Source: Zoroaster sp. YZ-2022 (Eukaryota; Echinodermata; Asteroidea; Forcipulatida; Zoroasteridae). Taken from it: a stretch of 64,000 nt of DNA. Of the stretch, positions 1 through 12,309 are shown piece by piece (the stretch's first letter is position 1; each line of letters begins with the position of its first letter). Below the pieces are notes generated by a model. It made no database searches. It worked only from the letters and a program-made list of their open reading frames with translations, and had not been told where the DNA came from. Made by a program: the position numbers and the translations under genes. The stretch spans positions 3,891,423 to 3,955,422 of the forward strand of contig CM055827.1 of the NCBI GenBank assembly GCA_029582265.1, given 5' to 3'.

Positions 1-1229
1 GCCTGAAAGCACATAAATCTAGTCCACAATCTAAAATGTCATCTAAACATGGCGATGCGTTCTCAAGTATTTTTTTTTTGCCTACTCCGTGAATCCTGTG
101 GGTTGTTTTGCCCTACTTTATTCATTCAGACTTTAAAGGAGAGAAGTATCAAAATTGGGTCACTTAGAAATTCCCCTTTAATTATCCACACTGGTGAACA
201 TCCCACGTACACGTTTCAATCAAAAACTTCTCCCTTCCTGACCTAAAACAAACATCCCCAGTGCATTCTCCCAGGGGAAAAAACCAATACAGGGTGGTGG
301 TGCTTTTGGCCATTTTGTTTCTAGTTGATAGGATGTCACAATCATTCAATGAATCGGACTGCAGGGGTCAGTGAAAAGACTGGATTCTCAGCCGATCAAA
401 TTGGACATGTCATGCAGTCCCCTCCGATGCTGTCCATGTCGGTTTGTGTAAGGGGAAATTGGATGGAGCAAGAAGCCAAACCAATGGCCCACACGATATG
501 AAGCAATTTGTCCAAGTGTTAGCCCGGCTAACAAGGCAGAATGATTGGACATCTTGGAATTGATTAATGAGGTTATTTCTGCTTTACAGCACTTGGCCAC
601 TGTAGCGCAGGATGGTGGTCTCAGTTGCAGTTGTATTGTTTCAGGGACAAATGTTATGATTACACTGTAGTACATGTTCAATTTAGTGATGTATAATTTA
701 CATTTTACAACAATTACATTTTCTTATAATTTTAATAAAAGAATTACCAGTATTTGGTTTCTTTTGAACCTTTGATCAATAGATTAGAATACTACTGAAA
801 CTCAAACTTATAAGACTCAATGAAGATGACTCAATGTGAACCATTTCCCTTGTAAATATTTGAAGAAAAAAAATGGAAAGATTGTAATGAAGACAAAACT
901 CCCCATGGGAAAATTTTTATGTATCTGAACATCGGAATCCAATATTTGTTAAAATTCTTGCTAAAGGTTTATTTTGAAAGGACTTGTGACTTGACTTGGA
1001 CTTGACCTTTAGGACTCGTGACTTGGACTCAGCCTTGAGATTCATGACTGGAGACTCAGACTCGCACTCAACACTGAGAACTCAGACTCGGGTATTGAGG
1101 ACTCAAAAGTCTGCTGAAGCTTCTTTAGAAACTTCCTTCGTGTCTTACGTCATGTCTGAAATGGTATACTTTGGAGCATGGGATTTTGTTCAACTGTACA
1201 TGTAATTTCTGTAGGAGTTATCATGTATG

Positions 1230-1392
1230 TTAGATTTGAGGCTTTGCATGGTGGAGATAGATACTTGAGTTCTTTCGGGTGACACCATGTAATGATCTCT
1301 TCTTGGAAGAAGTGATGGCTCTGAGAAGAGCCGGTTGGTTTGTTCTCAACGTTTCGACTAGTCTACTCTAGCCGTCATCTCCTGGTGACCCC
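1230..1392 (-). repeat. Hairpin-family repeat, diverged copy
   Basis: Read on the minus strand this has, in order, a foldback with GGCTAG and CTAGTC arms, GAAACGTTG, a hairpin GGCTCTTCTCAGAGCC (plus-strand 1317-1332), the word ACATGGTGTCACC and finally CACCATGCAAAGC. The same order of parts occurs near 12.6, 22.3, 29.3, 47.5 and 51.2 kb. Both stems differ in sequence from the other copies but still pair, so base pairing seems to have been kept. Family identity is unknown; it may derive from a Penelope-like element. Confidence 0.6.
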
Positions 1393-1599
1393 TCCATATT
1401 CCTCCATATTCAGATTGACAAAAAGTCATTTTGTACTGAAAACTATTTTTAAAAAAATAAATAAATGCTTGTGTTTTTGCTGGAATTTCATGATAGTATG
1501 CTGTGCACGTACATTTACTGTATCACCCTACTACCTTCTTATTTCTCCCTGGAGTTAAGGGGGTATGTCACACCTTTGGTAATTACCCAATTACTGAAT

Positions 1600-2916
1600 T
1601 ACAATGTACACAGGTCTGTATTGACCCTAACCTTCCCAAATCCTCCAAAATCCTCTTTGCCAAAGTGAAGGATTTAGAAGGATTGAGGTTACATGCACAT
1701 GCTCTTTGCTAAAGTGAAGGATTTTGGAGGATTGAGGTTATTAGGCATTCTTGCCTTTCCATAGTACATGTACATCCATGTTTGTTGTAGTGACTGCAAG
1801 GTCAGTGCTTGGGTCAGTGGACACTGTTTATTGCTCCATGCATGCAGGGAGGGTCCTTGGCCATGTAATAATAATAATAATAATAAAGATTTGTAGTGCG
1901 CACATATCCACCCTGCTGGGCGCTCAAGGCGCAGAAACAAAGAAAAAACATGAATACAAACAATATACAATGATAGCATAGGAAAAAATTATGTACTGAG
2001 ATACATGCACCTACAATGCAATTACAAATATACATCATCTTTGAAGAATTGTGACATAAGATGAGTTTTAAGCATCGACTTAAATCTAGTTATACTATGA
2101 CAAGATTTGAGTTTAGTTGGAAGATGATTCCAGAGTCTCGGAGCTGCGACAGAAAAAGACCTATCACCCCAGTTCCGTTTTGAAGTTGGTTCCTTTAGGA
2201 GTGACATGTTGCTGGAGCGCAAATTGCGTGATGGAGTGTAGACTTTAAGCAGTTCAGAAATATAAATTGGAGCAATGTTATTAAAAGATTTGTGAACAAT
2301 TAGCATAAGTTTAAAAACAATTCTCTGTGAAACAGGAAGCCAGTGCAGCTCTTTCAAGATTGGCGTGATATGGCATGACTTTCTGGACAAAGTCACAACA
2401 CGAGCTGCTGTGTTTTGTATACTGTGCTGAAGACGAGATATTTGATTCTGCGGGAGACCGTAGAGGAGAGCATTCCCGTTATCGAGCCGTGATGTGACAA
2501 ACTAATGTATAATTTGTTCAGCAGCATTTTTATTCAAGTATTTCCTTATTCGGCTAATATTTCTGATATGAAATGATGATATGCGAACAATGTTGGAGAT
2601 ATGAGATTTTAAAGTCATTGTCGAGTCAAATATAACACCCAAATTATCTGCGAGTCATCAATTGTAATAAATGGAAGAGAAACTTTAGACAATTGCTGAC
2701 GTGATCCAAATAGAACAAATTCTGTTTTTTCATCGTTCATTACAATTTCAGGAAGTTTTGCCTCATTCAACTTCGAATCTCTTCGAATGTACATGTATCA
2801 CAGATTAGAAACACTGTATTTGTGCATACATGTCATGTGCTTGCTTTACTACTGATGGATTTTGGAGGATTCAGGTTATGTGTCAAGCAAATGGGCCTAG
2901 GGAGTTGGGGTTAACG
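1600..2916. repeat. AATCCTCCAAAATCC-type repeat split by a LINE
   Basis: This repeat is rich in the word GGATTTTGGAGGATT and its complement and ends at 2916 in GGGAGTTGGGGTTAA. A second copy lies at 24690-25375. The copies align up to GGCCATG (1860-1866) and resume at TACATGTATCACAG (about 2790). The bases between are an L2-like insertion here and a hAT-like insertion plus empty LINE site in the other copy. Confidence 0.65.
1867..2789 (-). mobile_element. L2/CR1-like LINE, 3' end with reverse transcriptase C-terminus
   Basis: The minus strand encodes the C-terminal part of a non-LTR retrotransposon polyprotein. Recognisable pieces are KTEFVLFGSRQQL, then NLGVIFDSTMTLKSHI after a small frame slip, TSRLDNGNALLYGLPQ, HITPILKELHWLPV and SFSVAAPRLWNHLP, ending near FKSMLKTHLM. 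An in-frame stop lies just before the TSRLDNGN segment, so the copy is dead. The 3' end carries GCGCCTTGAGCGCCC and a (TTA)n tail at 1867-1885, typical of L2-like elements. It is 5'-truncated; the paralogous repeat at 24.7 kb shows the empty site. Confidence 0.85.
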
Positions 2917-3100
2917 GGTCTGGAATTTCATTCTTGTAGGGGCAAGGCCTCTTTTCCTGAGTAAAGGGCACTTCCATTAGAATATCAGAATGTCTGTGGG
3001 AACACTTCTAATGGAGCATCAAGGCCAAAACCTGGGCAATGGAGGGTCTACGTGGCCTTTGTGAAATTTCAGGCCGGTATTAATCTAAAAATTTGAATAC

Positions 3101-3351
3101 TTAACCAGTTCGCGTCAGAGGCCGTGTATACACGCAAATTTTTTTTGCACCACGGATCGGAGAGCATCTAAACACGCCATAGGAAACTCCGATATATTTG
3201 TATGCATGCTCGGTTGAGCCACGCGTGTACAGTGACATGCTCGGAAGACGTGGCCACGAGCTGTGGAAGCATCCATTAACGTGTGTGTGTGGGAAAAAGA
3301 AACTCGCACAGGGGCCCAGAAAAACTTTTATTCCCGACGCGAACTGGTTAA
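3101..3351. mobile_element. TTAA-flanked MITE, CCAGTTCGCGTC family, copy 1
   Basis: Ends are TTAACCAGTTCGCGTC and CCGACGCGAACTGGTTAA, inverted and bounded by TTAA. The interior has short inverted words (GTGGCCAC, CGAGCATG). Copy 2 lies at 14959-15217 in the opposite orientation. TTAA target use suggests mobilisation by a piggyBac-like transposase (inference). No coding capacity. Confidence 0.8.
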
Positions 3352-3376
3352 ATATAAAGTTGCTGATGGTACCAAA

Positions 3377-3458
3377 TAGTGCTGGGCGATAAGTGAAATT
3401 CAATACTCGATTAATTGCATAGCAATTACTCGCGAGTAATCGAATAATCGCAAAGCTT
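3377..3458. mobile_element. hAT-like element end, ACTCG-word family
   Basis: Begins TAGTGCTGGGCGATAA and is full of TACTCG/CGAGTA words. The opposite end of the family (CGCCCAGCACTA) is seen at 20089-20100. I could not locate the right end of this copy, so it is probably truncated. Confidence 0.55.
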
Positions 3459-3570
3459 AATTCATCTGTTATTCACGTTTTCAAAAGTACACTATTTCAA
3501 ATATACTTTATTATGATGTTTTATGATAATTATTCTGAAAAAATCTGATATTATTTCTGATTTTGAATGT

Positions 3571-3893
3571 TTAACCCTCCTACTATTGCACTTTAGTGGG
3601 AAGTTGCTATAGAGATCAAAACCAGTCAACTGACTGTTTTGACGGTTGACCCATAATGTGCACACAGGGGCATTTTTGACTGGTGTTTACTGTCATTTTG
3701 ACCACCCTGAACAATACCAGACAATGCTTTTACCAGTCAAAAATGGTCGACACATTTTGACCTGTAAATGTACTTACTGCATGTAAGGTTTGACAGTGTT
3801 CGACTTTTTAAGTGCACTAGATATGTACCTTGGCAAGTATATCAATATTTTGACTGATTTTGACCCTTGTGGTACATGTAGTAGGAGGGTTAA
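3571..3893 (+). mobile_element. TTAA-flanked MITE, CCCTCCTACTA family with GACTGG words
   Basis: Runs from TTAACCCTCCTACTATTGCA to GTAGTAGGAGGGTTAA (interrupted here by a CATGTA insertion at 3873-3880). The interior repeats TTTTGAC and GTCAAAA in both orientations. Other copies: 47037-47356 (minus), 52608-52981 (plus), 39366-39507 (partial, minus). TTAA ends followed by CCC/GGG resemble piggyBac termini. Confidence 0.8.
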
Positions 3894-4041
3894 CTGCACT
3901 AGATGTACCTTGGCAAGTACATCAATATTTTGACTGATTTTGACCCTTGTGGTAGTAGGAGGGTTAATTGCACTAGATGTACCTTGGCAAGTACGTCAAT
4001 ATTTTGACTGATTTTGACCCTTGTGGTAGTAGGAGGGTTAA
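3894..4041 (+). repeat. Two extra tandem copies of the MITE right end
   Basis: The last 74 bp of the preceding element (from GCACTAGATGTACC to GGAGGGTTAA) is repeated twice more in direct tandem, each ending in TTAA. The two extra units lack the CATGTA found in the first, giving an internal comparison. Confidence 0.85.
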
Positions 4042-4734
4042 AGATGGATGCCATTTATTCATTGCTTAAATGAGTTGCTTCTACTGTACATCATTTCTTT
4101 CCTAAGGAAAGATGATATTATGTTAACACCTTGCAGGAAACCTCCCCTTCAGGCTGATCAACTTTGTACATGTACAGTAACATGAATGAACATCACAGAT
4201 TTTTTTTACTCCTTGAGTTCATGTTCACAGATGGAAAGTGCAGAATTTACATTTTAACAAGATTTAATATCGGTAATGATATAAAGTGCCGTGATGAAAT
4301 GCATAATTTAATCTAAGAAGCAGAGTAATATGAATCTTAAGATGCACACATGTGTATAATGTATGTTTCATGTACACAGTGTGATCTTGTACATGTGTCT
4401 GCATCGAGTTTTGAATTTTGAGATATTAAGTACTCATAAATTTGAAATGTTTGTTTCGAGTGAACGTGCATGTACTGTAAATGAATCCATTTTTTTTTTT
4501 TAAGTAAGGTTTTTATATATTGATTTTGAAAATGCAAATTAAGTTTTGTGGCTATGGAAAGCGGGTTGGTGTATTACTACATGAACTGTGTACTTTCAAA
4601 GTCTGTTCACCTCAGTGGACCTTGGTTCGAAACCGCTCTAACCAAGCTGACACTAAGATTTCCCCCCCCCCCCCCCCCCGTTCCTACCTGATATAAAGTA
4701 CATCAAGCTGGCAAAACTGCTCCTATGGGTACAT
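4042..4734. other. No gene recognised
   Basis: AT-rich sequence with homopolymers, including a C run at 4663-4679. I see no convincing open frame, splice-bounded exon or complete transposon. Confidence 0.5.
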
Positions 4735-4985
4735 GATAAGTAATTTCATCATCATCACGATCAACAGGGCATGGAATCAGATAGCTAGTTTTATATGAAC
4801 TCAGTGACTGAAAATAATACCCCACATGATGAGGTCATATTACATGTACAGTACCATTGCTGCTGCATTTATAAATGAGCCAGTAGTTTTCAGTGACTGT
4901 GTTCATCTTAAACTAGGACACCGATTCCATGCCCTGTAGAAAGTCTGCTCAGGTTATAGTGTTTCCTCCCACATCTTAAACTGAG
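4735..4985. mobile_element. Degenerate copy of the CAGGGCATGGAATC MITE
   Basis: Contains CACGATCAACAGGGCATGG near the left and GATTCCATGCCCTGT near the right, matching better copies at 26857-27086, 29934-30164 and 30834-31054. Here the TA in CATATTACC of other copies has become TACATGTACAGTACC (4841-4853). Confidence 0.65.
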
Positions 4986-5231
4986 CATTACATGTACATG
5001 TACACGTTATGTATGTACATGTACTTCATCATCTTCTCTTCACATATTTCCATAGAATTATTCTTACAGCGTACAGAATAAATCCCTAGCTTCCCTTGGC
5101 ATTCTTGCTAGGAACCATCCCAAATCTTCCAAAATTCATCATCATCATGCAGTAAAAAGGTACCCTACCATGTAGTTGTTGGACTTTGTTGGAATTGGTA
5201 CAGTGGCAAATGCAAAGCATCCATGGCTTGG

Positions 5232-5440
5232 CTATACACAGTCCTGAATCCAACAAAAGCAGCCAGTGGAGTCTGATGGATTTGGTACACATGGCTACAT
5301 GCTCTATTCGCTGGGCTATACTGTGGAGTACTTACTGAATCCAACAAAAGCAGCCAGTGGAGTTGGATGGATTTGGTACACATGGCTACATGCTCTATTC
5401 GCTGGGCTATACTGTGGAGTACTGAATCCACCAAAATCAA
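5232..5440 (+). repeat. Tandem duplication of about 104 bp
   Basis: The block from GAATCCAACAAAAGCAGCC through GCTGGGCTATACTGTGGAGTAC occurs twice in tandem with very few differences; a third partial start follows at about 5420. No function apparent. Confidence 0.8.
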
Positions 5441-5475
5441 GCAAAACCAGGTGGTGGATTTTGATGGACTTGGGG

Positions 5476-6309
5476 TAGGGTTTTAATGGCATGATTTGGG
5501 CTTTTCCCCATGCTGAACATGTAATGGTGTGTCTAGGTGTGAAAGATGCACTTTTTGTGCAATTAATGAGCTACACATGTACGTACACTGTGCCCAGACT
5601 TTGTACATGTAGGAGCCATGCTTGGTTGCACCGCAAATAGGTCTGCATGTAAATCTGTGTGCTTGAGGGGTAATTATGGAATCGATGGACCCTGATAGCT
5701 GGCTTGGAAATGTTTTTTATATGAGTGGTATCTTGTACGCCTGGCATTTCGGATCAATCAAAGTGAACGGCTGATTAACTCCTCAAACTGAAACAGCCTC
5801 ATGATTTTACATACGTCCATCACGCCTGGCGTTGGTTGATTACATCTGTGAATTTGATATTCCTTCTGTTCTTTGCTCTTTTCCTGTCAAATTTGATCAA
5901 CGGTGTTCATGTAAATATTGCTAAAATACTTAGGAAAAGGGTAGACAAGTACATACTTGTGTGTCATTTCTAGTGTCTTTTTTTTCCCCCCCATTAAAGA
6001 TGTACTGTATGTATTGCCCATGCTTTACAATTTCTGATTTTTTTTTTTCATTGGAACATTGATAATTTCCATTTAGAAAAGGGAAAAAATACACTAAGCA
6101 AACTCATTCCTTTTGGTATGAATCCATTGTTTAGCATCCTTCACTTTCACTTCAATCACTTGCACTTTCCCCGGACATGTTTTTTCTTTGGAATTACACA
6201 GATTTGACCAATGTTTTTATATCAAAATCCCATTTTAGAGAGTTGGGTTTGTTAAGCATGTGCACTGTTCGTAAAATATAATAAAAGGCCATTATCTTCA
6301 ACAAGCTTC
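5476..6309. other. No gene recognised
   Basis: Only short chance frames and homopolymer runs. No repeat family I could match elsewhere in the window. Confidence 0.45.
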
Positions 6310-7095
6310 ATAGACCTAACCGTATACATACACGTACATGTATGTACACATATATGCGTACATATATGTACACATGTATGCGTACATATATGTACACATG
6401 TATGCGTACATGATATGTATATATACACATGTATGCGTACATGTATGTACACATGTATGCGTACATGATATGTGTATACACATGTATGTGTACTAGTACA
6501 CATGTATGCGTACATGATATGCGTACATATACACATGTATGCATGCATGTATGTACACATGTATGCGTACATGATACAATGTATGTATACATGTATGCAT
6601 ACATGTACATGATATGTGTAACACATGTATGCGTACATGATATGTATATACACATGTATGCGTACATGTATGTACGCGTACATATACACATGTATGCGTA
6701 CATGTATGTACACATGTACATGTATGCGTACACATGTATGCGTACACATGTATGCGTACACATGTATGCGTACATGATACATGTATGTATATGTACATGA
6801 TATGTATATACACATGTATGCGTACATACGTACACATGTATGCGTACATGATATGTGTATACACATGTATGTGTACATATACACATGTATGCGTACATGT
6901 ACAAAATGTATGTACACATGTATGCGTACATGATATGTACTATATACACATGTATGCGTACATACATATGTACACAAGTATGCGTACATGATATACACAT
7001 GTATGTGTACATATATACACATGTATGCGTGCATATATACACATGTATGTGTACATGTATGTACACATGTATGCGTACATGTACATGATATGTAC
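6310..7095. repeat. Minisatellite built on CATGTATGCGTACATG
   Basis: About 0.8 kb of imperfect repeats of ACACATGTATGCGTACATG, often followed by ATATGTAT. The core is a near-palindrome, so the array reads alike on both strands and gives long spurious frames (His/Cys/Met/Tyr-rich) in several frames. It abuts a GC-rich block at 7096. Confidence 0.9.
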
Positions 7096-7290
7096 AGTAC
7101 CGGCTGCAAGTAATTCCAAATCCCCGCGAGTACGAAACGGGGCCCCGCGAGTAAACTGCGTGGCGGGTACGGGGCCCCACGCATCCCCGCGGGGATTTTG
7201 CGTGGACACAGCGAGGGCCTCGCACGCGGCGTACGTGTCGTGGACAAGCTTTGCGGGGCCCCACAAAGGCCCCGCAACAGAACCAAGCAC
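7096..7290. repeat. GC-rich CCCCGCGGGG-word repeat, copy 1
   Basis: Starts CAGTACCGGCTGCAAGTAAT and is dense in GGGGCCCC and CCCCGCGGGG. A related block at 12310-12522 is inverted, ending in the complement of the same first 30 bases or so. It is far more GC-rich than its surroundings. Class unknown; the CAGTACCGG end suggests a DNA transposon terminus. Confidence 0.6.
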
Positions 7291-7299
7291 AACTTTATG

Positions 7300-9331
7300 C
7301 TTGGGTGAACATGAATACCTTCTATGATCACCTGGCGATCCCGAGTAAAAGAACGGCAGACTTCGTTCATGCTTTTGTTGAGGTTTTCTTGAGCGTGCCC
7401 GCAAAACGTTTGATCAACTTCCTGTATTATTTTTGTGCATTCAACGGCCATTACCTTGGTAATATCACGAACTTTTAACAAATCCAACCTTTTTCTTTTT
7501 TCGTGATTATCGGTGCTCTTTGAGACTTCAAACGTCCGGTTCGCCTGAAAATGCAACTTCCCGCCATGACCCACCGCGCCTGATTTTTCGGCCGATCACG
7601 CGGCTGGAATTAACTTTAGGGAATTAACTCCGTGCACGATTGGCAGCTGCTTGCTTGCCCGTGATTCCGCATTTTCCCCAAATTGAGTCTGTGTTTGTTT
7701 TAGATCACGGACCGCCATTACTTAAGTTCGCTAGCACAACTTACATTGACGATGCTAAACCGTTAATGAACTGTGTTGTCCTCTATTTCTGTATTAAACT
7801 GTTTTCTATTTAAGTTCTGTCCACAGATATCTTCAGTGTCGTTATCACATTATTTTCATCAACAATTCTGGCGGTTTTCAGCAAGAATCCTTTTGATGGT
7901 TTATGAACTAGGGCGAAAGTTAATGTACTATCAGTAGAACTGTCAATCATTCTCCTTGGAATGAACTTATTTATTCTCCAGGCATATTGAAGGTTTAGGG
8001 CATATTGAAGGTTTAAGGCCAATGGAAATTATAGTGGCTAACAATCAAAATATAATTTAACAAAAATATTCTACAACATATTTTACTGAATAAAAATAAA
8101 TTGTTGGTTTAATAAACTAAATATTAAAACTTAAGCACATGATGTGAATGTACTAAATAAATGACTGAGGTTGTTAATGGATCAGCCATGACGCCGGTGA
8201 TGCAGAGGATTCGTCATGCAGGTAAATTTTAATACACGTTAACAAAAATGTTAAATGCATCAGGCCAAAAACAAAATCTCCCGCTTGGTCATCGGTTGGC
8301 TTCAAAATCGGTGCGGGACGGTGACGCAAGGAAATACGTGTATACTCGGGGACCAAATTTCTCATATACAAAGTATGGTGACCAGAAACCGGATACTTTT
8401 TTGGCCAAGGTTGTAAGTAAAATATCAAATTAAAACCCAAAATTCTTTGGGCGATATTTTAACTTACAATCATTTGTTCAGAATATACAAGTGATGCTAT
8501 CCAGCATTGGCATTCCGGGGACAATAGTTTTAAAAGATCGTATTTATTTTTTTAAACGGGAACATTTTTAAACACGAAATACGCATGGGGCCTGGGTAGG
8601 ATGTGGATGTGTAGGACGACAATGTCTCCTCAGATTTATCGTCACCTATAAAAGAGTGCAGAAATGATCATAGGCGTATGGGAATGTGTTTATCTGGGGG
8701 CGAGATCACTTTTGCCCAAAAAATAGACCAATTGCCCGAATTTTGAAATGGGTTAAATTGGGTGCGTATAAAGATAAATAGAACAGATTGCATGACCAGC
8801 GTAATTAACAAAAAAGTATCAGACTTTTGAACTTTGTTTTTGAACTGCTGAAAAGGCCTAAAAAGAGGTTTTCTTGTTTATTTAAAATAAAATTAATCAA
8901 TCATGTCAATTCACCCTTCTGCCCGAAAAATATGACCGTTTTTCGAAACTGGGGGGCAATTGCCCCTGCCCCCTTGCCCAATACGCCTATGGAAATGATT
9001 ACATAATTCTTTTCTGCTGACAATGATTCCCTATCACACATTTAAATATGATGGGTGTTTCTGTTTTAACCAACACAGTCTTTATTGCAAATGCCCACTT
9101 ATAGAGTTCATTGACGTTAAGCTCTTTGTGCGGCGATTTCCAGAACCTCAAAGGGCTGCTTCAGCGAGCTACGCTTCTGGAACAACAATAGAGCTGTCAA
9201 TCTTTCCTTCCGATTGGCAATTTATTTTAAGTTTAAGAAACTCTGCTGGCAAGGAATTTATTGTAGGGGAATATATATATTGGTACAAACTCATTCTGTT
9301 CTGCCAGCTCTCTCAGTATAGTCGTGCTAAA
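7300..9331. other. No host gene; partial dispersed repeat at 8255-8412
   Basis: The segment 8255-8412 matches the dispersed repeat seen at 17.9, 23.7, 54.0 and 57.4 kb (GGCTTCAAAATCGGT, AAATACGTGTATACTCGGGG, ATACAAAGTATGGTG). The remainder shows no supported gene. The open frame from 9023 simply runs into the transposase below. Confidence 0.5.
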
Positions 9332-10366
9332 ATGGGCCGTCGTCTCCCAATTTACGCAAAACATCGTATCGCTGTCTTAAATCAGAAGGGAAAAACTGCT
9401 TCAGAAATTCGTCGAATGCTTTTACTAGTTTTAGAGGACGACATAACAACGTCAACCAGAACTATTCGCCGGTTTCTTGAGCGCTATGCTGAAACTGGAC
9501 GCTTTGTTGACAGACATACATGTAGATCGGGTCACCCATCAGGTTTTTTGCCTGAACATCTTAGATTTATTGACACCCTCCTTGAAAATGATGATGAGTT
9601 AACGGCTCCTGATCTTCAACGTTGCCTGGCTGAAGCTGCTGGTCTTCATGTCTCACTTACGGCTGTGAAGCGAATTCGTCGAAAGTTACAGTGGATCTGT
9701 ACTGGTGCAAAGTATTGTCAACTCATCAAGATCGCAAACCGTCAGAAGCGTCTTGATTTTTGTAGACTAGCCGTGCAAAATCATGACACTTTCGACAATG
9801 TGATTTTTTCTGATGAGTGCAGTATTCAGCTGGAAAGTCACAGTCGAATAACATTCCGAAAGAAAGGTTGTCCCTGAAAGCTGAAATAAAGAGTAAAGCA
9901 CCCAACTAAAGTTCATGTTTGGGCTGGTATATCAAAGCGCGGGGCGACGCCAGTCCTTGTGTTTGAAAAAATCATGAACGGCCAATTCTATTGCAACGAC
10001 ATCCTCCGTGACACTCTCAAGCCATTCATCGACGAGCACTTTCCAGACGGGCACAGGTTCCAGCAGGACAATGACCCGAAGCACACCAGCAACGTCGCCA
10101 AAACTTATATGGAAGAGGCCGAGATTAACTGGTGGAAAACTCCAGCAGAAAGTCCCGATCTGAACCCCATCGAAAACTTCTGGCACCAACTCAAACACCA
10201 TCTCCGGCGGCGGGTCAAACCAAAGACGAAAGATGAACTGGTTGACGGCATATGTTCTTTCTGGCGAGAGGTTCCAACCCCAGAACTGTGCACGAAGTAT
10301 ATCAACCACATACAGAGGGTGATTCCTGCTGTTATTGAAAGGAATGGATGTGCGTCTGGCTACTGA
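9332..10366 (+). pseudogene. Tc1-like (DD34E) transposase, two in-frame stops
   Basis: One continuous frame of 345 codons starts at the ATG of MGRRLPIYAKHR and ends in CASGY plus TGA, the usual length of a Tc1 transposase (about 340 residues). It is broken only by TGA at 9875-9877 and TAA at 9887-9889. The N-terminal third looks like the paired helix-turn-helix region (HRIAVLNQKGKTASEIRRML; TAVKRIRRKLQW). The catalytic triad is visible: D in FSDECSIQLE, D in FQQDNDPKHTS, and E in SPDLNPIENFW exactly 34 residues after the second D. The enzyme family cuts and pastes DNA at TA sites. The frame is otherwise intact, so inactivation looks recent. I could not identify the element's terminal inverted repeats. 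A histone-type 3' end follows 18 bp after the stop. Confidence 0.93.
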
Positions 10367-10384
10367 TAAGTCATTAAACCAAAC

Positions 10385-10419
10385 GGCTCTTTTCAGAGCC
10401 ACCAAAAATTCAAAAGAGA
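10385..10419 (+). terminator. Histone-type 3' stem-loop with downstream purine element
   Basis: GGCTCTTTTCAGAGCC at 10385-10400 forms the 6-bp stem and 4-base loop of replication-dependent histone mRNAs, with the usual flanks CCAAAC before and ACCA after. Ten bases later CAAAAGAGA (10411-10419) matches 7 of 9 positions of the sea-urchin-type downstream element CAAGAAAGA. It lies 18 bp past the transposase stop, where a histone mRNA would carry it. No histone coding sequence is visible nearby. Confidence 0.75.
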
Positions 10420-10439
10420 TAATGATCTTTGTTGTCATG

Positions 10440-12309
10440 TTACTTATCTAACATCATGATTTTGTGTGAATAAAAAATAAAAAAAAAAATAAGCAATAAA
10501 ACCAATACAAGTGGGTTTTCTAAAAATGTTGTTTACGGTTATGATTTTTTTATTCTTCAATTAAGTATAAGTTACATACAATGTAAGTATTTCAATAAGT
10601 AAAGTTTTCTAAGTGAACAAACTCAACAAAAGAAAGTATAGGCAAAACTTACCTTGGCACGAACATAATAAAATGTTGTCTCTGAACGAACTTGGACAGA
10701 TGATGCTGTTTCAAAACGTCCAATATTTTTGGGGGAGGGGACGGCTATGGCAGTGTCTAAAATCTAAAATCCCGGAAATGTTGTTGCCTTTTAATTATAT
10801 CCATCAGTTTTTAAATATAACAATTAGTTTTATGATATATTTTTGTGGGGCAAATTTCATTTCAAATATGTCTTACTCTGCCGGAACATCAATTTAGGAT
10901 TTTCAAAATTTTTATTTTTTTTCCTGTTCATGTGGAGGGAGTGTTTTTGTTTTATTCTGTACCTGTGAATAAAAATAAACCATTATTTTTTTTTGACAAA
11001 AATGATAAGATGAGGTCTTCATGGAAGGTTTTGTGTTGTGGTGTTCTAGCAAATTTTCGAAAGGAATATACATGTAGTCAACTTTGGGTAAATCTATAAT
11101 CTGTTGGGGTGGACATGGGCCATAACAACGAAAGAAATAAACCACATTGCGTCCAAACCAGTAGTTAAGTATTTCTGGTAATGCAGTGAAACGATTTCCC
11201 TTGATTCGCATCGCAAAATGCGACGTAATTTGGACAATCTGCGATGGAATTTCAAACAATACATCGCAGATTGTTCGATACATATTTTCACTATTTTGGT
11301 TTAATAATAAACATTTTTGAAATCATATTCACAAACCTTTTCCCGAAATAATGTTTACATGTATGTATATTTCCGTCCAAAAAACATAAAAGATTCCATC
11401 CTGACCAGGTTTGTTTCCATATGTCCAAACCACGCCGGAGTTACGTCTATCCAACGACGTGGTCAACGATGGTGTTGATGCAATGGGTTGATGCAAAATG
11501 AACGCGTGCAATGGTTTTACCTAGGTGCAAGGTTGTACATGCAACTTTATTTTCCAGCAATCCGTAAGGATTTTATCTGCACTGCCCAAAATTCTATGTG
11601 CATGCAATATTTTTCTGCTGTTGAAGTAACTACGGGCGAAATCCCCGAAATGGAAAACACGCAACAACCGCCCAGATTTTGTTTAGCCGCACATGTTTAT
11701 TTTGTTCTCCTGAGTTTGGGGTTGGAGCATTGAGCAATTGAGCCACCCCCTATATACACAATAGTAGTACTGCGCTCAGTTTACACGTGCGCTTTCATAC
11801 GATCACGACAGCCGTATTGAAAGGGAACTCTAGAAACGTTACAATAACAGTTTTTGAACATTTAACAAAATGTGCATTCATTTATATATGTATGTGGTGG
11901 TGAGGTTTAGAATCATTTCGGCACACAATATGATCGTACTTTCAACAACGGTGGGTCACGTATTTTCCCGACAAATTTTTAATAATGCAAGTTCTTTTTT
12001 GCATCGCAGTTTTGTTATGCAAAATTTTCAAAAGAAATCGTTCGCTGTTGTGACATGCCAAACGTCATTGAATAAAAGCAACATGAATTTGTCTGAGTTA
12101 AATAATGACACAAAACACAGGTGTGGTATTTTATTAACTCCTGGCTGTATTTCATAGTAAAATGTACTGTTGAAAATTTGTGCGAGGTGTGTAAAAAACC
12201 TTTGGACGCCAGCGTACATGTACATTGTACTATTGCTGCACTTGGTACGGGTACAGCTGCTGCACTTCGCCGTTGTATTGAACTCAACAAGCCAGTTTTA
12301 CGCCTCAAT
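10440..12309. other. No gene recognised
   Basis: AT-rich sequence with short frames only. AATAAA-like signals follow the transposase at about 10470-10500. I see no splice-bounded coding exon or matched repeat. Confidence 0.45.

Noticed and set aside
6252..7574. 440-residue minus-strand frame
   Set aside because: Most of it is translation of the CATGTATGCGTACATG satellite (His/Cys/Tyr/Met repeats); no domain.
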